NCBI RefSeq assembly: GCF_024166365.1
Contig: NC_064832.1
Location: forward strand, 40,142,249-40,206,248
Reading direction: 5' to 3'
DNA: 64,000 bases
Source of the DNA: Elephas maximus indicus
Taxonomy: Eukaryota > Chordata > Mammalia > Proboscidea > Elephantidae
In this document: positions 45,501 to 56,714 of the stretch, piece after piece
Layout: each line of letters starts with the position of its first letter
How positions within the stretch are numbered: position 1 is the stretch's first letter
Notes under the pieces: model-generated
Told to the model about the DNA's origin: nothing
Seen by the model: only the letters and a program-made list of their open reading frames with translations
Database searches by the model: none
Program-made: the position numbers and the translations under genes

Positions 45501-46190
45501 CCTTAGGGCATAAAAAACCTACTAGTATTTTGGACTCTGTGAAAGGTAATCTATGCCAAACAACACAGTAAGGGAAGATACAAAGAACTTAACCATCAAT
45601 GACTTAGCAGTGTTTATGTTGATGATTTAACAATGTTGATCAGTGCATGTATAAAACACGATTGTACATAGACTAAACTGTATTAAGTCAAGGAATGTTA
45701 GGACGTGTAGAACTGACAAGGTGTAAGGTACATTACAAGATCTGTTTGTTGAAATATTTGTATTTAAAACTCTAAAACTGCTTAATAAATACAATTCCAG
45801 AACCTTCAGTTGATTTGTGGAGTAGCAGTGAAAGGAGCTGTATTAGACAATTTGAAAACATTCATATTAAGAGCTTAATGAAAATACTCTTTCTTTCCAC
45901 GAGATAAAATGTTGATCTGATGAGACCAAATCAGGTATTTATGGCTGATTTGCATATTTGAGGCCATCCATAAATGTTGTTTTATAGGACCTCCACATAG
46001 TCTCAAGAACATCTAAAAGACCCTACAGATATTGTGTAATATTTAAACTATTGTCATACCCTTCTGAACTATCCAAAAGATGCAATATTTAAAACCGGAA
46101 TGGATTCCTTTGCAGAAATATGCAAGCTTTTTTCTTAAAAACTCACAATTTCAAATGAGTGTGTGCCTCATTTTTAATAAATTCTAAAAT
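45500..46190. other. Intergenic, nothing recognised
   Basis: AT-rich; no gene, RNA or named element. Confidence 0.4.
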
Positions 46191-46191
46191 A

Positions 46192-46400
46192 AGAGCTAAC
46201 ATTTATGGAATATTTATATGTTAAGCATTGAATAAGCACTGTATTATTCTACTTATCAAATATTTAATGAAGCGCCCTACGCACGATGCAAGGTGTCTCG
46301 TTCAGGCCTCATACAACCATATGAAATATCCATTTTAGGAAGAGGAAACAGTTTTATGAAGATTAGTAAGGAGCGTCTAATCTGATTTGCAAGGTCAATA
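46192..46400 (-). mobile_element. MIR SINE, antisense
   Basis: AAGAGCTAACATTTATGGAA, TTAAGCATTGAATAAGCACT and AGGAAGAGGAAACAG follow the antisense MIR core. It lies just upstream of the KBTBD7 promoter. Confidence 0.65.
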
Positions 46401-46472
46401 TTCTTAACCATAAAATCGAGGAAAATTGCCAGTAATTCTGACAGCCTTTTAAACCAGTTTAACGCCTAGAAA

Positions 46473-46900
46473 TCTCGCGATATTACTCAAACTACTACTC
46501 CCAACATGCAAAGCGGCTCCTGTCCGTCAGGCCCTTCCCTTGGGTCTGAATGGCCCCAGCATGCCTCGGGGCGCGAGAGGCACCCTGGGAGAGGTAGTTC
46601 TCCTGGGTGTCTACCGGTGTTGCCAGCGCGGCAGTGGCGGCTCTTTCGGCTCTATCCGGCGGGTCCTGTGAGGGCGTGCTGAGGTGGCGAAAGGGCGTGA
46701 AACTGAAAGAGGGTGAGTCAGGCACTGTCTAAGCGATAAATCGAGGGAGCTCCGCGGTGTAGGGCTGACTTCACTAAGTGCGGCCCGTGCCGCAGTCTCT
46801 TCTGGGGCCCGGCAAATAACGTCAGCGAGAGGAGGGTGAGGAGGAGCCAGAGCCCGCTGGCTGCGATCGTTCTCGCCCTCAGTACGCCGCCATCTCCACC
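46473..46900 (+). promoter_or_regulatory. KBTBD7: KBTBD7 CpG-rich promoter and 5'UTR
   Basis: The sequence changes abruptly from AT-rich repeat DNA to CpG-dense DNA near 46470, continuing into the BTB-coding half of the gene. There is no clear TATA box. Visible motifs: TCTCGCGA at 46473-46480 (BANP/Kaiso-type palindrome); ACTACTACTCCCAACATGC at 46491-46509 (ZNF143/Staf type); CCCAGCATGC at 46555-46564 (core of the same motif); an inverted ZNF143-like element at 46582-46600; and GCCGCCAT at 46886-46893 just before the ATG (YY1 type, reverse orientation). These suggest a housekeeping-type dispersed start. The transcription start itself cannot be read from sequence. Confidence 0.75.
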
Positions 46901-48940
46901 ATGCAGTCCCGGGAGGAAGCCCCGCGCTCTCGCCGCCTCGCTAGCCCCCGCGGCGGGAGACGGCCCAAGAGGATTTCCAAACCCTCGGTTTCGGCATTTT
47001 TCACCGGCCCAGAGGAGCTGAAGGACTCGGCCCATTCAGCAGCCCTGCTGGCACAGCTCAAGTCTTTCTACGACGCGCGTCTGCTATGCGACGTAACCAT
47101 CGAGGTGGTGACACCTGGTAGTGGGCCTGGCACGGGTCGCCTTTTCTCCTGCAACCGCAACGTCTTGGCCGCCGCGTGCCCATACTTCAAGAGTATGTTC
47201 ACGGGCGGCATGTACGAGAGCCAGCAGGCGAGTGTGACCATGCACGATGTGGACGCCGAGTCCTTCGAGGTGTTGGTTGACTACTGCTACACGGGCCGCG
47301 TGGCGCTGAGCGAGGCCAACGTGCAGCGCCTCTATGCGGCCTCTGACATGCTTCAGCTCGAGTATGTGCGGGAAGCCTGCGCCTCCTTCTTAGCCCGTCG
47401 CCTCGACCTGACCAATTGCACCGCCATCCTGAAGTTCGCAGACGCCTTCGACCATCACAAGTTGCGGTCTCAGGCCCAGTCCTTTATAGCTCACAACTTC
47501 AAGCAGCTCAGTAGAATGGGTTCAAATCGGGAGGAGACTCTGGCAGATCTGACCCTGGCCCAGCTGCTGGCTGTCCTGCGCTTGGATAGTCTGGACATAG
47601 AGAGTGAGCGGACTGTGTGCCATGTGGCTGTTCAGTGGCTGGAGGCTGCTCCCAAAGAGCGTGGTCCCAGCGCTGCAGAAGTTTTCAAGTGTGTCCGTTG
47701 GACACACTTCACTGAAAAGGATCAGGACTACCTGGAAGGGCTGCTGACCAAGCCCATTGTGAAGAAGCATTGTCTGGACGTTATTGAAGGGGCCCTACAA
47801 ATGCGCTATGGTGATACGATGTACAAGACTGTGGTGCCCACGCCAAACAGCAGCACCGGCTCTATTGTATCTTCAGCAGAAAATCCACCCCAGAGGATGG
47901 GTATGTGTGCCAAGGAGATGGTGATTTTCTTTGGACACCCCAGAGATCCTTTTCTCTGCTATGACCCATACTCAGGGGACATTTACACAATGCCTTCACC
48001 TTTGACCAGCCTGGCTCACACTAAGACCATCACCTCCTCGGCTGTCTGTATCTCTCCAGACCATGACATCTATCTAGCTGCCCAGCCCAGGAAAGACCTC
48101 TGGGTATATAAACCGGCCCAGAATAGTTGGCAGCAACTTGCAGACCGCTTGCTGTGTCGTGAGGGCATGGATGTGGCATACCTCAATGGCTACATTTACA
48201 TTTTGGGTGGACGAGATCCTGTTACTGGTGTTAAATTGAAGGAAGTGGAATGCTATAGTGTTCAGAGGAACCAGTGGGCTCTGGTGGCTCCTGTACCCCA
48301 TTCCTTCTATTCCTTTGAACTAATAGTGGTTCAGAACTATCTTTATGCTGTAAATAGTAAACGCATGCTCTGCTATGATCCTAGCCACAATATGTGGCTG
48401 AACTGTGCTTCTCTTAAACGTAGTGACTTTCAGGAAGCCTGTGTCTTCAATGATGAGATCTATTGTATCTGTGACATCCCGGTCATGAAGGTCTACAACC
48501 CAGCCAGGGGAGAATGGAGGCGTATTAGTAATATTCCCTTGGACTCAGAGACCCACAACTATCAGATTGTCAATCATGGCCAAAAATTGCTGCTCATCAC
48601 CTCGACCACTCCACAGTGGAAAAAGAACAGGGTGACTGTGTATGAATATGATACCAGAGAAGACCAGTGGATTAACATCGGTACCATGTTAGGCCTCTTG
48701 CAGTTTGACTCTGGGTTTATTTGCCTCTGTGCTCGTGTGTATCCTTCCTGCCTTGAACCTGGTCAGAGTTTCATCACTGAGGAAGATGATGCACGGAGTG
48801 AGTCTAGTACTGAGTGGGACTTAGATGGATTTAGTGAGCTGGACTCTGAGTCAGGAAGCTCAAGTTCTTTTTCTGATGATGAAGTCTGGGTGCAAGTAGC
48901 GCCTCAGCGAAATGCACAGGATCAGCAGGGTTCATTGTAA
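46901..48940 (+). CDS. KBTBD7: KBTBD7, BTB-BACK-kelch CUL3 substrate adaptor
   Basis: Single-exon open frame of 679 aa (human about 684). It starts at an ATG in a CCACC context at the edge of a CpG-rich promoter. Order: basic N-terminus (residues 1-45), BTB domain (about 56-165; LLCDVTIEV, CPYFKSMFTGGMYES), BACK domain (about 166-270; LDLTNCTAILKFADAF) and kelch repeats (about 345-620; GYIYILGGRDP, the MLCYDPSHNMW block). A Ser/Asp/Glu-rich tail (about 627-660) is followed by W663-V-Q-V666. In this family the CUL3-KBTBD6/KBTBD7 ligase ubiquitinates TIAM1, and the tail W-x-x-V motif binds GABARAP proteins. The extended tail after WVQVAPQ and the position next to MTRF1 favour KBTBD7; human KBTBD6, as I recall it, ends at APQ. 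GC content drops along the frame, high in the BTB half. No internal stop or frameshift is seen. Confidence 0.95.
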   Translation: MQSREEAPRSRRLASPRGGRRPKRISKPSVSAFFTGPEELKDSAHSAALLAQLKSFYDARLLCDVTIEVVTPGSGPGTGRLFSCNRNVLAAACPYFKSMFTGGMYESQQASVTMHDVDAESFEVLVDYCYTGRVALSEANVQRLYAASDMLQLEYVREACASFLARRLDLTNCTAILKFADAFDHHKLRSQAQSFIAHNFKQLSRMGSNREETLADLTLAQLLAVLRLDSLDIESERTVCHVAVQWLEAAPKERGPSAAEVFKCVRWTHFTEKDQDYLEGLLTKPIVKKHCLDVIEGALQMRYGDTMYKTVVPTPNSSTGSIVSSAENPPQRMGMCAKEMVIFFGHPRDPFLCYDPYSGDIYTMPSPLTSLAHTKTITSSAVCISPDHDIYLAAQPRKDLWVYKPAQNSWQQLADRLLCREGMDVAYLNGYIYILGGRDPVTGVKLKEVECYSVQRNQWALVAPVPHSFYSFELIVVQNYLYAVNSKRMLCYDPSHNMWLNCASLKRSDFQEACVFNDEIYCICDIPVMKVYNPARGEWRRISNIPLDSETHNYQIVNHGQKLLLITSTTPQWKKNRVTVYEYDTREDQWINIGTMLGLLQFDSGFICLCARVYPSCLEPGQSFITEEDDARSESSTEWDLDGFSELDSESGSSSSFSDDEVWVQVAPQRNAQDQQGSL

Positions 48941-51350
48941 ATAATACTAAGGCGTTTCTACTGCTCTGGAATGTATCTTAAAAAGAGCCTTCTTTTTCCT
49001 AAAAAAAAAAAAAAAAAAAAAAATTTGAGTAAGACCACAGATTTGGTTTAGAAAGGGTAATATTTTGAAATACTAACTTAAAGTTACAAAATTTAAACAG
49101 TTCATGAAATCAGCCTATTTAATAATTTACCGTGCTAAAAGTCCAAAATTAAAATAGTAAAAGTTCTATGAAAAAACTAAACTCTATAATCGATTAAAAT
49201 GCTTGGAGATTTTTTTCATTGTTAAAGTACCAGTGGATTATTTTGATTAATTAGCATGTTTATAATTTAATTATCCTAGTTTAGTCCATTGATTTTAAAA
49301 TTCTGTTCAGTGGTGCAAGCAATGTAACTTTTTATTTGAATTTTTATAATAGAAAACTTACTGGACTACGAATTGCTAGGTAGGGTTTTGAAGGTATGTA
49401 TTTTCCTTCACAATAATGAAAGCAGTAGATTTCCAAAATTTTAAACTAGTTGTTTTTTTAAAAATGTATATTTAAGTTAAACATAATTTGTTAAGTTTTT
49501 GTTTGGCTCTCCTCCCCTTTGCAGAGAAAAAAAAAAGTGGATATGTGCGTTAAGATTATTGAATAGTGATTTCATTTTGATAATGTACAGAATGGCCTTA
49601 CTAGCTCATGGAAGATTTTTAAAAAATCAGGATTTCACTGTTTGAAAGAAATTCCAGTTTTAATTTGGAATATAAAATGTGTATTTGCTAAATGATCTCT
49701 ATTTTCTATCTTAAAAAAAAGCCATTCTGATAATGTCACCAATCATTTAAAAACCCTTCTAAACCAAAAAAAAAAAAAAAAAAAAGGAACAAGTTTTATA
49801 GGTTCATATTTTTGATCTATACCTGATAGATGTTTTATTGAATCAGAGTAATGATCCTTTTTTTCATTGGACATATTGGGTAAGGTAAATTTTTATCAAT
49901 TGGTCACGCCTTGACTTAAAAGCTTTGCTTTCCTAAAACCTTTTGACTATAGTTTTGGTGCTCATCTTAGAGGACTCTTGATTAGAAAGTGGTTTGTTCT
50001 TTACTGTTTTTGTGAGGTACTACGGGATTTTGAAAATATGTATAAGCTAAAAACAGTATTTTATTGAGATCAGTAGTCATTGTGTCTATCAACTATGAAA
50101 TCAAGTGCCAGCAAAAAACCTTAAAACTTTAAGCTGTGTATAGCATTGAAATATTCTGTCAGTTTTGGAAGTCCCTGTAAATGTTCTTAATTATCAGCTT
50201 TAAGGTATTTTTGTATTAAAAGTTGACAGTTAAAGAACATAAGTGAATGATGGCATTTGGGGCCAACTGTGAAAGTATGTTTCCTCTAAAATATTTCCCT
50301 AAGAAGTGGTATACATGGTTATTTTATTATGGCATTTGTATCTGTTCCGTGTTTTTATGTGAATCATGGTCCAGTGTTTTTTGGCGGGGGTTGGGGGGGA
50401 GGAGTCACCATAATGTAAGGGAAAGTCCAGAATAGAGACTAAATCGCACAAAACTGACATTGTTAGGTACAGGAAAATACAGGTGCTTACCTTTTGAAGG
50501 CTTGTAATACATATGGTTGGCCTGATACGTATACATGATAAATGGCCAGATGCTTATAGTGTATTAATTTTTCTATTCCCATTTAGAATGATCTTCCTGA
50601 ATCTTTTTCTTTTTTGATAACACGCTAATCCCTCGTGTATGATTGTTCTCTAGTGACAGAATGCTATCATTTCTTTCACTCTGGCAGAGTACAGAGGAGT
50701 GTGCTCTGGTATGGGGAACTGAATTTTTTAATGAAATGTCAGAGGACAAAAAAAAGAGGGAGAGAGAGAAAAAGATAAGGAAAAACAATGTTTTCTTAGC
50801 CATTCTGATTGGCCTTTAGAAGAATCTACAGGACGTTCCTGTTTAACATTACTTTTAGTGAAATGATATGCTTGCCCTATCGATGTGTTCTTTCAAAAGG
50901 GCAAACATGCTTTAGTGGCCTAAAACTAAATTTTGTCCCATTTGATATCAGGATGTTATAAGCACTGCTTTTAACATAGCTATTTCTCGATAGTGTAATT
51001 TTCTTGGCCAACTTTTTCATCAGTAATTTCTTGTTGATAGCTTTTTGTTTTATAAAGTTGAAATATAAGACAATGCTTATCTCAACCAGATCATCCATCT
51101 GCAGAATTAAGGTATGCAGCTAATTTATAAAAGACAAATTCTCCCATTTGTCATTTTCAGCCTTTGAGTTAAAGCCAAAAGTAAATAGTAGTAATATCTT
51201 CATTTACCATGAGGTTTTTCTTGGGAAGCATTTTGTTTTTACAGTTTCATAATTTACGTTTTTGTGAATTGGAGTAGATGTTAGCCATTATTTTATAGGT
51301 AAGAGATTTGTATGTGGTTAGTTGCAAATAAAATTGGCACTAGAACCCAG
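48941..51350 (+). other. KBTBD7: KBTBD7 3'UTR (inferred extent)
   Basis: The 2.4 kb after the stop is AT-rich and almost free of recognisable mobile elements, unlike the rest of the window. It contains two long A runs (about 49002-49022 and 49769-49787). AATAAA at 51327-51332 is a good poly(A) signal; earlier candidates such as ATTAAA near 50214 may give shorter forms. The length fits a long 3'UTR, which as I recall the human gene also has. Confidence 0.6.
51327..51332 (+). terminator. KBTBD7: Candidate KBTBD7 poly(A) signal AATAAA
   Basis: Canonical hexamer in the sense orientation, about 2.4 kb after the stop codon and at the end of the repeat-free stretch. Assignment is by position only. 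Confidence 0.5.
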
Positions 51351-51689
51351 GCCTCCTGACTTCTTAATTCAGTGTTTCTGCTTAGTCAGTGAATGACACA
51401 ACTAGGTAGTGTTGAAATTCCTAATTGACAGGAAAGCACCCTTGTCTCAGTTTTCCAGTTAATCACATCTTTTAGCAAATGCTCAATATGGCTTACAGGA
51501 CTACTATTTGTAAGATTTAAAATGACCATTACTGTCTTTTATATATATGTGCCTATATTCTAAAAAGCTCAGAGAACGCAAATTATTTCAGATACCCGAA
51601 ATTCAAAGGATAAATGGCATCGGTGTTTCCAAAAGGATAAAATAAAAGAGCAATTTAGCAATTAACTTTTTAAAATTTGCATCTAGTGT
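51350..51689. other. Intergenic after KBTBD7
   Basis: Nothing recognised. Confidence 0.4.
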
Positions 51690-51935
51690 GAGGGCCTCTG
51701 GTGTCCCTTGGTTTGAGGCGGGGGCATAGCCTTCGTCTTCACATGACCTTTTCTCTTTACAAGGACTCTAGTCATTGGATTTAGGGCCTGCCCTAAATCC
51801 AGAATGATTTCATCTCGAGATTCTTAACTGATTATATCTCCAAAGACCCTGTTCTCAAATAAGGGCACATTCTGAGGTTCTGGGTGGACATGAATTTTGG
51901 GAGGACACTAACAGACTCCAAGTTCCCTTCTATTT
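51690..51935 (-). mobile_element. MLT1-like fragment, antisense
   Basis: GGCCTCTGGTGTCCCTTGGT, CTCCAAAGACCCTGTTCTCA and GGACATGAATTTTGGGAGGA give the complement of an old MaLR-type LTR. Confidence 0.5.
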
Positions 51936-51939
51936 CCTT

Positions 51940-53640
51940 TAGTTCAACAGCGTTTTTTCTGTTTTCATACCTGGATTGTATTGAGAATCTGACAAAGCTT
52001 TTGATCCATACCTCCAGAAAAAGGCACATGTTCGTATTTTCATAATTTCAAATGGTGTCATGGCACTTCTGAAGTTCATCCACATACCCAGGAAAAGAAC
52101 ACCTGTGACACAGTCCCAAGAACATGTCTATAAAAGGAATTAGCATTTTTTCATAAGGCACATAGCTCAAATGTTGTCAAGGGTAGAGTACATAATGTTA
52201 TGCCATTCCTAAAACTGAGATAAAGATACACATACGTACGTTCACCATCTGAAAGGGATGTGAAAATGCCTACCTCAGAAGAAAGGCCAAGTTGACATTT
52301 TATTTCTGAAACTTAAACTTCCTCATGGTGATTAACATGAGAATATTTTAAATAACTTGAATGATCTAAAGGAGTCAATTGAATGAGCTAATGTATATGA
52401 AAACTTTGAAAAATTAAGCATTATATAAATAAAAGTGATATATCCAAGAATGCTGTGTGCATATCAAGTCATAAAGCAAAATACGTTTCACATCGCTGAC
52501 ACAGCTATTTATTAGAAATATGTCTAAGCAGCCAAAGTTTTTTATCTCATAATGAACAGGTAGACAGGTGGTTGGAAAAGAATATCTATCCACAAGGAAC
52601 GTATTTAAAATATTGTCAATAAAAACAGTCAATTTGCTATTCACGCTCTTTAAACCAGGATCCTTTGCCTGATATTGTGCTGAAGTGGGAAAATACAATG
52701 AGATGTAAAACTAAGTATTCATTTGTGTTTGTTTGATTTAACGTTCATAAATTGGAAATGTAAAAAGGTGGAACCCTATGTTTGTCCTCTAAAAGAAAAT
52801 TTACTGGTCTTTGAAATCCAAAAGTCTGATTATCATTGAATGAGATATGTACATTCTGCTTTGAGTTTGAACTCTTGGAATCATTTTATGTTGCTGACTT
52901 TTTAGGTGCTTTACTTGCCTCTGTCCTCTCATCAAGTCTCTTTCCTATATCTGCTTAAAATCTTCAACACCCTTTTTGTCATTCCAACTAACATTAAAAG
53001 AACATTTAAATATGATAAACAGGAAAGTATTAGGAGGCAAGATTATAGAAAATGTGGCTTTAGCTAGCAACCCCAAGAGAATTCATTGGTAAGCTATTTT
53101 AGAATTGAAAAGAGGGCTAAATATATACAAACCGTTTTTTAATGGCAAAAAAATCATAAAGGTTCGTTCACAGAAGCTGGCAAACCTTCTGGTATGGAAG
53201 AGGACTAAAGAAGCGGTAGGTTTCGTGCAGAATGGAGAAGGGCGCCCTTTCTTGGACTTCGGACTGTTTTGTCACCTGGATCTATTTCATCACCTTCCAT
53301 TTTTCACATCTCTAACCTTGTGGACTCAACGCGGTCCAAGGCAGAGTGTGAATAGGAAACACGCTACTGCATACCATTCCTTCCATATCAGAGCTATTTT
53401 CTCCTAAAACAGCCTAGTTAATGGGGAAGGGGGTCACCTTTCTCCAGTGGAGTAAACCTTTTACATTCTCACCTACAAGGCAATTTTAGCTTCTTAGAAC
53501 CACCATATCTCTATCGGGAATTTCTTTTAGGGCAAACAATTCCTTAATTCTGGGAAAACTAGCAAACAAGACTGTATGTAAATGAAAGGCAACATCTTCC
53601 AAAATGGATATGTTTGCGCTCTAAAGAGAGAGAAGAACCA
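51940..53640. other. Intergenic, no gene recognised
   Basis: No gene recognised. A 100-codon open frame at 53105-53407 has no signature I know, and I leave it out as a gene. Mostly unique-looking, AT-rich. Confidence 0.4.
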
Positions 53641-53644
53641 GGAT

Positions 53645-54245
53645 GCTCAGCTGCAAACAACAGAATCTTAACTCAGATCAACTTAAGGAAAAAAATTTTT
53701 TTTTTGCTTACTGTATCTGAAAAACACACAATGTTTCTCATTTCACGCACCATGTGATCCAGAGCCTGAATGTCCTCAGAGCTTTCTTTGTACAGAGATG
53801 ATATCATGGAGCAATAGCATTCTCTCACTTTATGTATTAGATATGATCTAGGTGTGGTTATATGTACAGGGACCCACTAGTTGTTTAAGTAAGGTACAAG
53901 TTTCTCTCTCATATGAAGTCCAATCTGGTATGTCAGCCCTGATCTAGAAAGTCATCTGAGACCCAGGCTTTACTATTTTTGTGTTTTGCTATTTTTAGGG
54001 TATTGCCCTAGCTCACATGGTCTAAGCTGGTTCATCATCATGCCCATATTCCAGCTATTACGAAGAGAGAAAGGGGAAGGGTAGGGCATGACCCTGTAAG
54101 GGAAGTTGTGTATATCATTCCTGGTCACATAACATTGTCAGATCTTAACCACACGACCACACCTAGCTGCAAGGGTGGTTGGGAGTGGTAGTCTTTATTT
54201 TGTATCACCATATATCCAGTTAAAATTCAGTGGTTCCTTCTAGTA
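53645..54245. repeat. Unclassified interspersed repeat, copy 1
   Basis: Contains ACACCTAGCTGCAAGGGTGG near 54160, also found at 54973-54992 and faintly echoed in 55200-55620. The three stretches look like one repeat family that I cannot name. Confidence 0.4.
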
Positions 54246-54246
54246 G

Positions 54247-54450
54247 AATGGAGTCTCTTAGTGGTGCAAGTGGTTAACATGCTTGGCTGCTAACCAAAAG
54301 GTGGAGGTTCAAGTCCCCAGAGGCACCTTGGAAGAAAGGCCTGGTGATCTACTTCCAAAAAATCAGCCATTGAAAACCCCATAGAGCATAGTTCTACTCT
54401 GACACACATGGAGTTGCCATGAGTTGGAATTGACTAGACAGCAATTTTTT
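54247..54450 (+). mobile_element. AFROSINE, long form
   Basis: Head GAGTCTCTTAGTGGTGCAAG, internal AAAGGCCTGGTGATCTAC, 3' end GAGTTGGAATTGACTAGACA followed by a T-rich tail. Confidence 0.9.
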
Positions 54451-54499
54451 TTTCTTGTAGAATGAAGAAGACATGTCACTAAATTTTAAATAGCAATCT

Positions 54500-55620
54500 G
54501 ACACACCATCTCTCAAGTTAAATTTTATGAAATGGCGGGCAGAATGATTGCCAGAACTCCCAAGACCCACATCTTACCAGCTTAGAAACCCCAGTGAAAA
54601 GAGGCAGTATTTTATAATATCTCTGGGAGGGAGATAAGATCAATAAAGTGTCTGACTCTATGGAGACAACAGGGTTCCAAAGGTGGGCATATTCAGGATA
54701 CAGCATGTAATTTAATGTGTCTTGATCCTAGGATATGAGGAGAAGCTTGGGGTGGGCAAAGCTGGAAAATTGGTAGGCATCAGATCTTGAAGGCCTTGTG
54801 TGCCATGCCAAAGTGTGTGAACTATTTACATACAGCATGAAGTCACTGAGAATTTTTAAGTGGCGATTCGACATGATTGAGTTTATGTCTTATTGAGATC
54901 CCTCTGCTGGATGTATTCACAGTACAAGATGGTGGGGGCAAGGAGAACAGTTAAAGTTCTAGTCCACATGGCCACGCCTAGCTGCAAGGGTGGCTGGGTA
55001 AAATAGCCTCCAGACAGTGACAGATGATGTGGACTTCAAGAGAGGCAGCAGTTGGGGGCTCGATAAGGAAGGAATAGATACAAAGGGAGGTTAAAGAGAT
55101 TGATCTGGACCTCTAATTGTATGTTTGGGGTGTGAGTGAGCTCTGGGGAGTATAAGAAAGGAAGGAATGTAGGCTGGTTCCCAAGTTTCTTGCTTGGGTG
55201 TTGCATTAGTTAGGATATAGGCCAAGCTTCTATACCAAAGAAACCCAAAATACGATAACATAGAGACTTGTTTCTCTGCATTCAGTCCAGAAGGAGCAGT
55301 CAAGTGTTGGCAGGATGGTTCTGCCCTATGAGATCATTCATGGCCCAGTTTCCTTCATCTTTTTTCCCCCAAGCCCTATTAAGTTGTCATCCTCGTGGGC
55401 AAAGCAAGTTCACCAGAATTGTATCTCTATTTCAGCCTTAAGAAAAAGGGAAAGAGAGGAAATGGAGGGCAAAAAGTTCTATTTTAAAGGGCTTTTGTAT
55501 CACTTCTGCTTGAATTCTATTAGTGAGAATGTAATATTACCACATACGGTTTCAAGGTAGACTGGGAAATACTGTCACTAGCTTTAGTTTGGCTAAAATT
55601 CAGGGGATTCTATTGCTAAG
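54500..55620. repeat. Unclassified repeats, copies 2 and 3
   Basis: 54500-55010 ends in the CTAGCTGCAAGGGTGGCTGG motif also seen at 54160; 55200-55620 has TGGCTAAAATTCAGGGGATT at its end. Related to 53645-54245. No gene seen. Confidence 0.35.
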
Positions 55621-56557
55621 TAGACTAATAAAGTAATATATTTTAGTATAGACATATTTAGGCACCCTGTACTCAGATACAGGCATTTCACAACACCATG
55701 CGAGTGCCATTGCTATGACAGTCATTTCAAATCTCCCTGTAAACTTTTCCCCACAAAAAATTCACAGCCAACATTTACATTTCATATCATGCTGAATAAT
55801 GATTTTCTACAAACAACTGTAACCCTCAGCACCTTTAACACACACACACATACACACACACACACAAACATATACACGAATACTCCTTGCATCCTCTGCC
55901 ATTAAGTCCTATCAGCCCAGCTATTTCCCACCTCATTCCAGAAGTGGCAGAAATTAAGCCTCCAAAGTCCCGGATCCTCTCCCTAAAACCCCTAAACTCT
56001 TCTCTAATTCCCTCTCCTTCTCCTCTGGGAACCTACCAGCTTTGCTCACTCATCCTATCCCGCCAGAAGGTTTCACTGTTACTAAAAGGAAGAAGGGAAT
56101 GGACTGGAGCAATTAGTAGTCTGTAACTTTTTTAACAAGTGACTAGGTGGATAGTGCTGTTGTTCACTGCACTGGGGGCTATGAGAGGCAGAGTAGATTT
56201 GGGGACTCAACATCACAGCCCCTTGTCCCACCTCTGATGTCAGCTGCAGCTGTGATGGACACTCTCCAAACATGCTAACAGGCCACCTGCTTGGCTTTTG
56301 GCCTCAGGACTTTCTCTGAAGGTGTAGTTGCTCTCTTGGGCAATGCTTCTGCAACCACAGCCCAGGAGTTTAGGGGGAAGTTAATGTCGCCAGTTCATGC
56401 TTAAGCAATAGAGCGTGGGAGGTGGTGGATAAGTGCATCAGTGTTCCAACCTTCAAAGGGAACAATTCTGAAATACATTCTATATGGATCCTCAGAGGAT
56501 CCCCTGCTGGATTGAACCTCAGTTTCCCACGGCGGTAATCAACTCACTAACACATCC
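55620..56557. other. Intergenic, with a CA microsatellite
   Basis: An imperfect (CA)n run lies at about 55838-55876. No exon or named element recognised. Confidence 0.45.
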
Positions 56558-56712
56558 AAACCCGTTGCTGTGGCATCATTCCAACTCATAGAGACCCTAT
56601 AGGACAGAGCAGAATTGCCCCATAGGGTTTCCAAGGAGCAGCTGGTGGATTCAAACCGCTAACATTTTGCCCAGGAGCTGAGCTCTTAATCACTATGCCA
56701 TATCACTCTCAG
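56558..56712 (-). mobile_element. AFROSINE, short form
   Basis: Antisense copy with GGACAGAGCAGAATTGCCCC and the head complement near CACTATGCCATATCAC. The left end is slightly altered. Confidence 0.88.
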
Positions 56713-56714
56713 GG

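Noticed and set aside
46708..46718. Good splice-donor match (AGG then GTGAGT) in the KBTBD7 5'UTR
   Set aside because: No matching acceptor before the ATG was evident, and the orthologue is known as a single-exon gene; left out as an intron.
46901..48940. KBTBD6 as the identity of the BTB-kelch gene
   Set aside because: The tail continues after WVQVAPQ and the gene is next to MTRF1; both favour KBTBD7. Residual doubt is small because the paralogues are very alike.
53105..53407. 100-codon open frame
   Set aside because: No recognisable domain, no start context or splice context of note, AT-rich intergenic setting.
55838..55876. CA-rich run as a regulatory element
   Set aside because: A simple microsatellite, nothing more can be supported.
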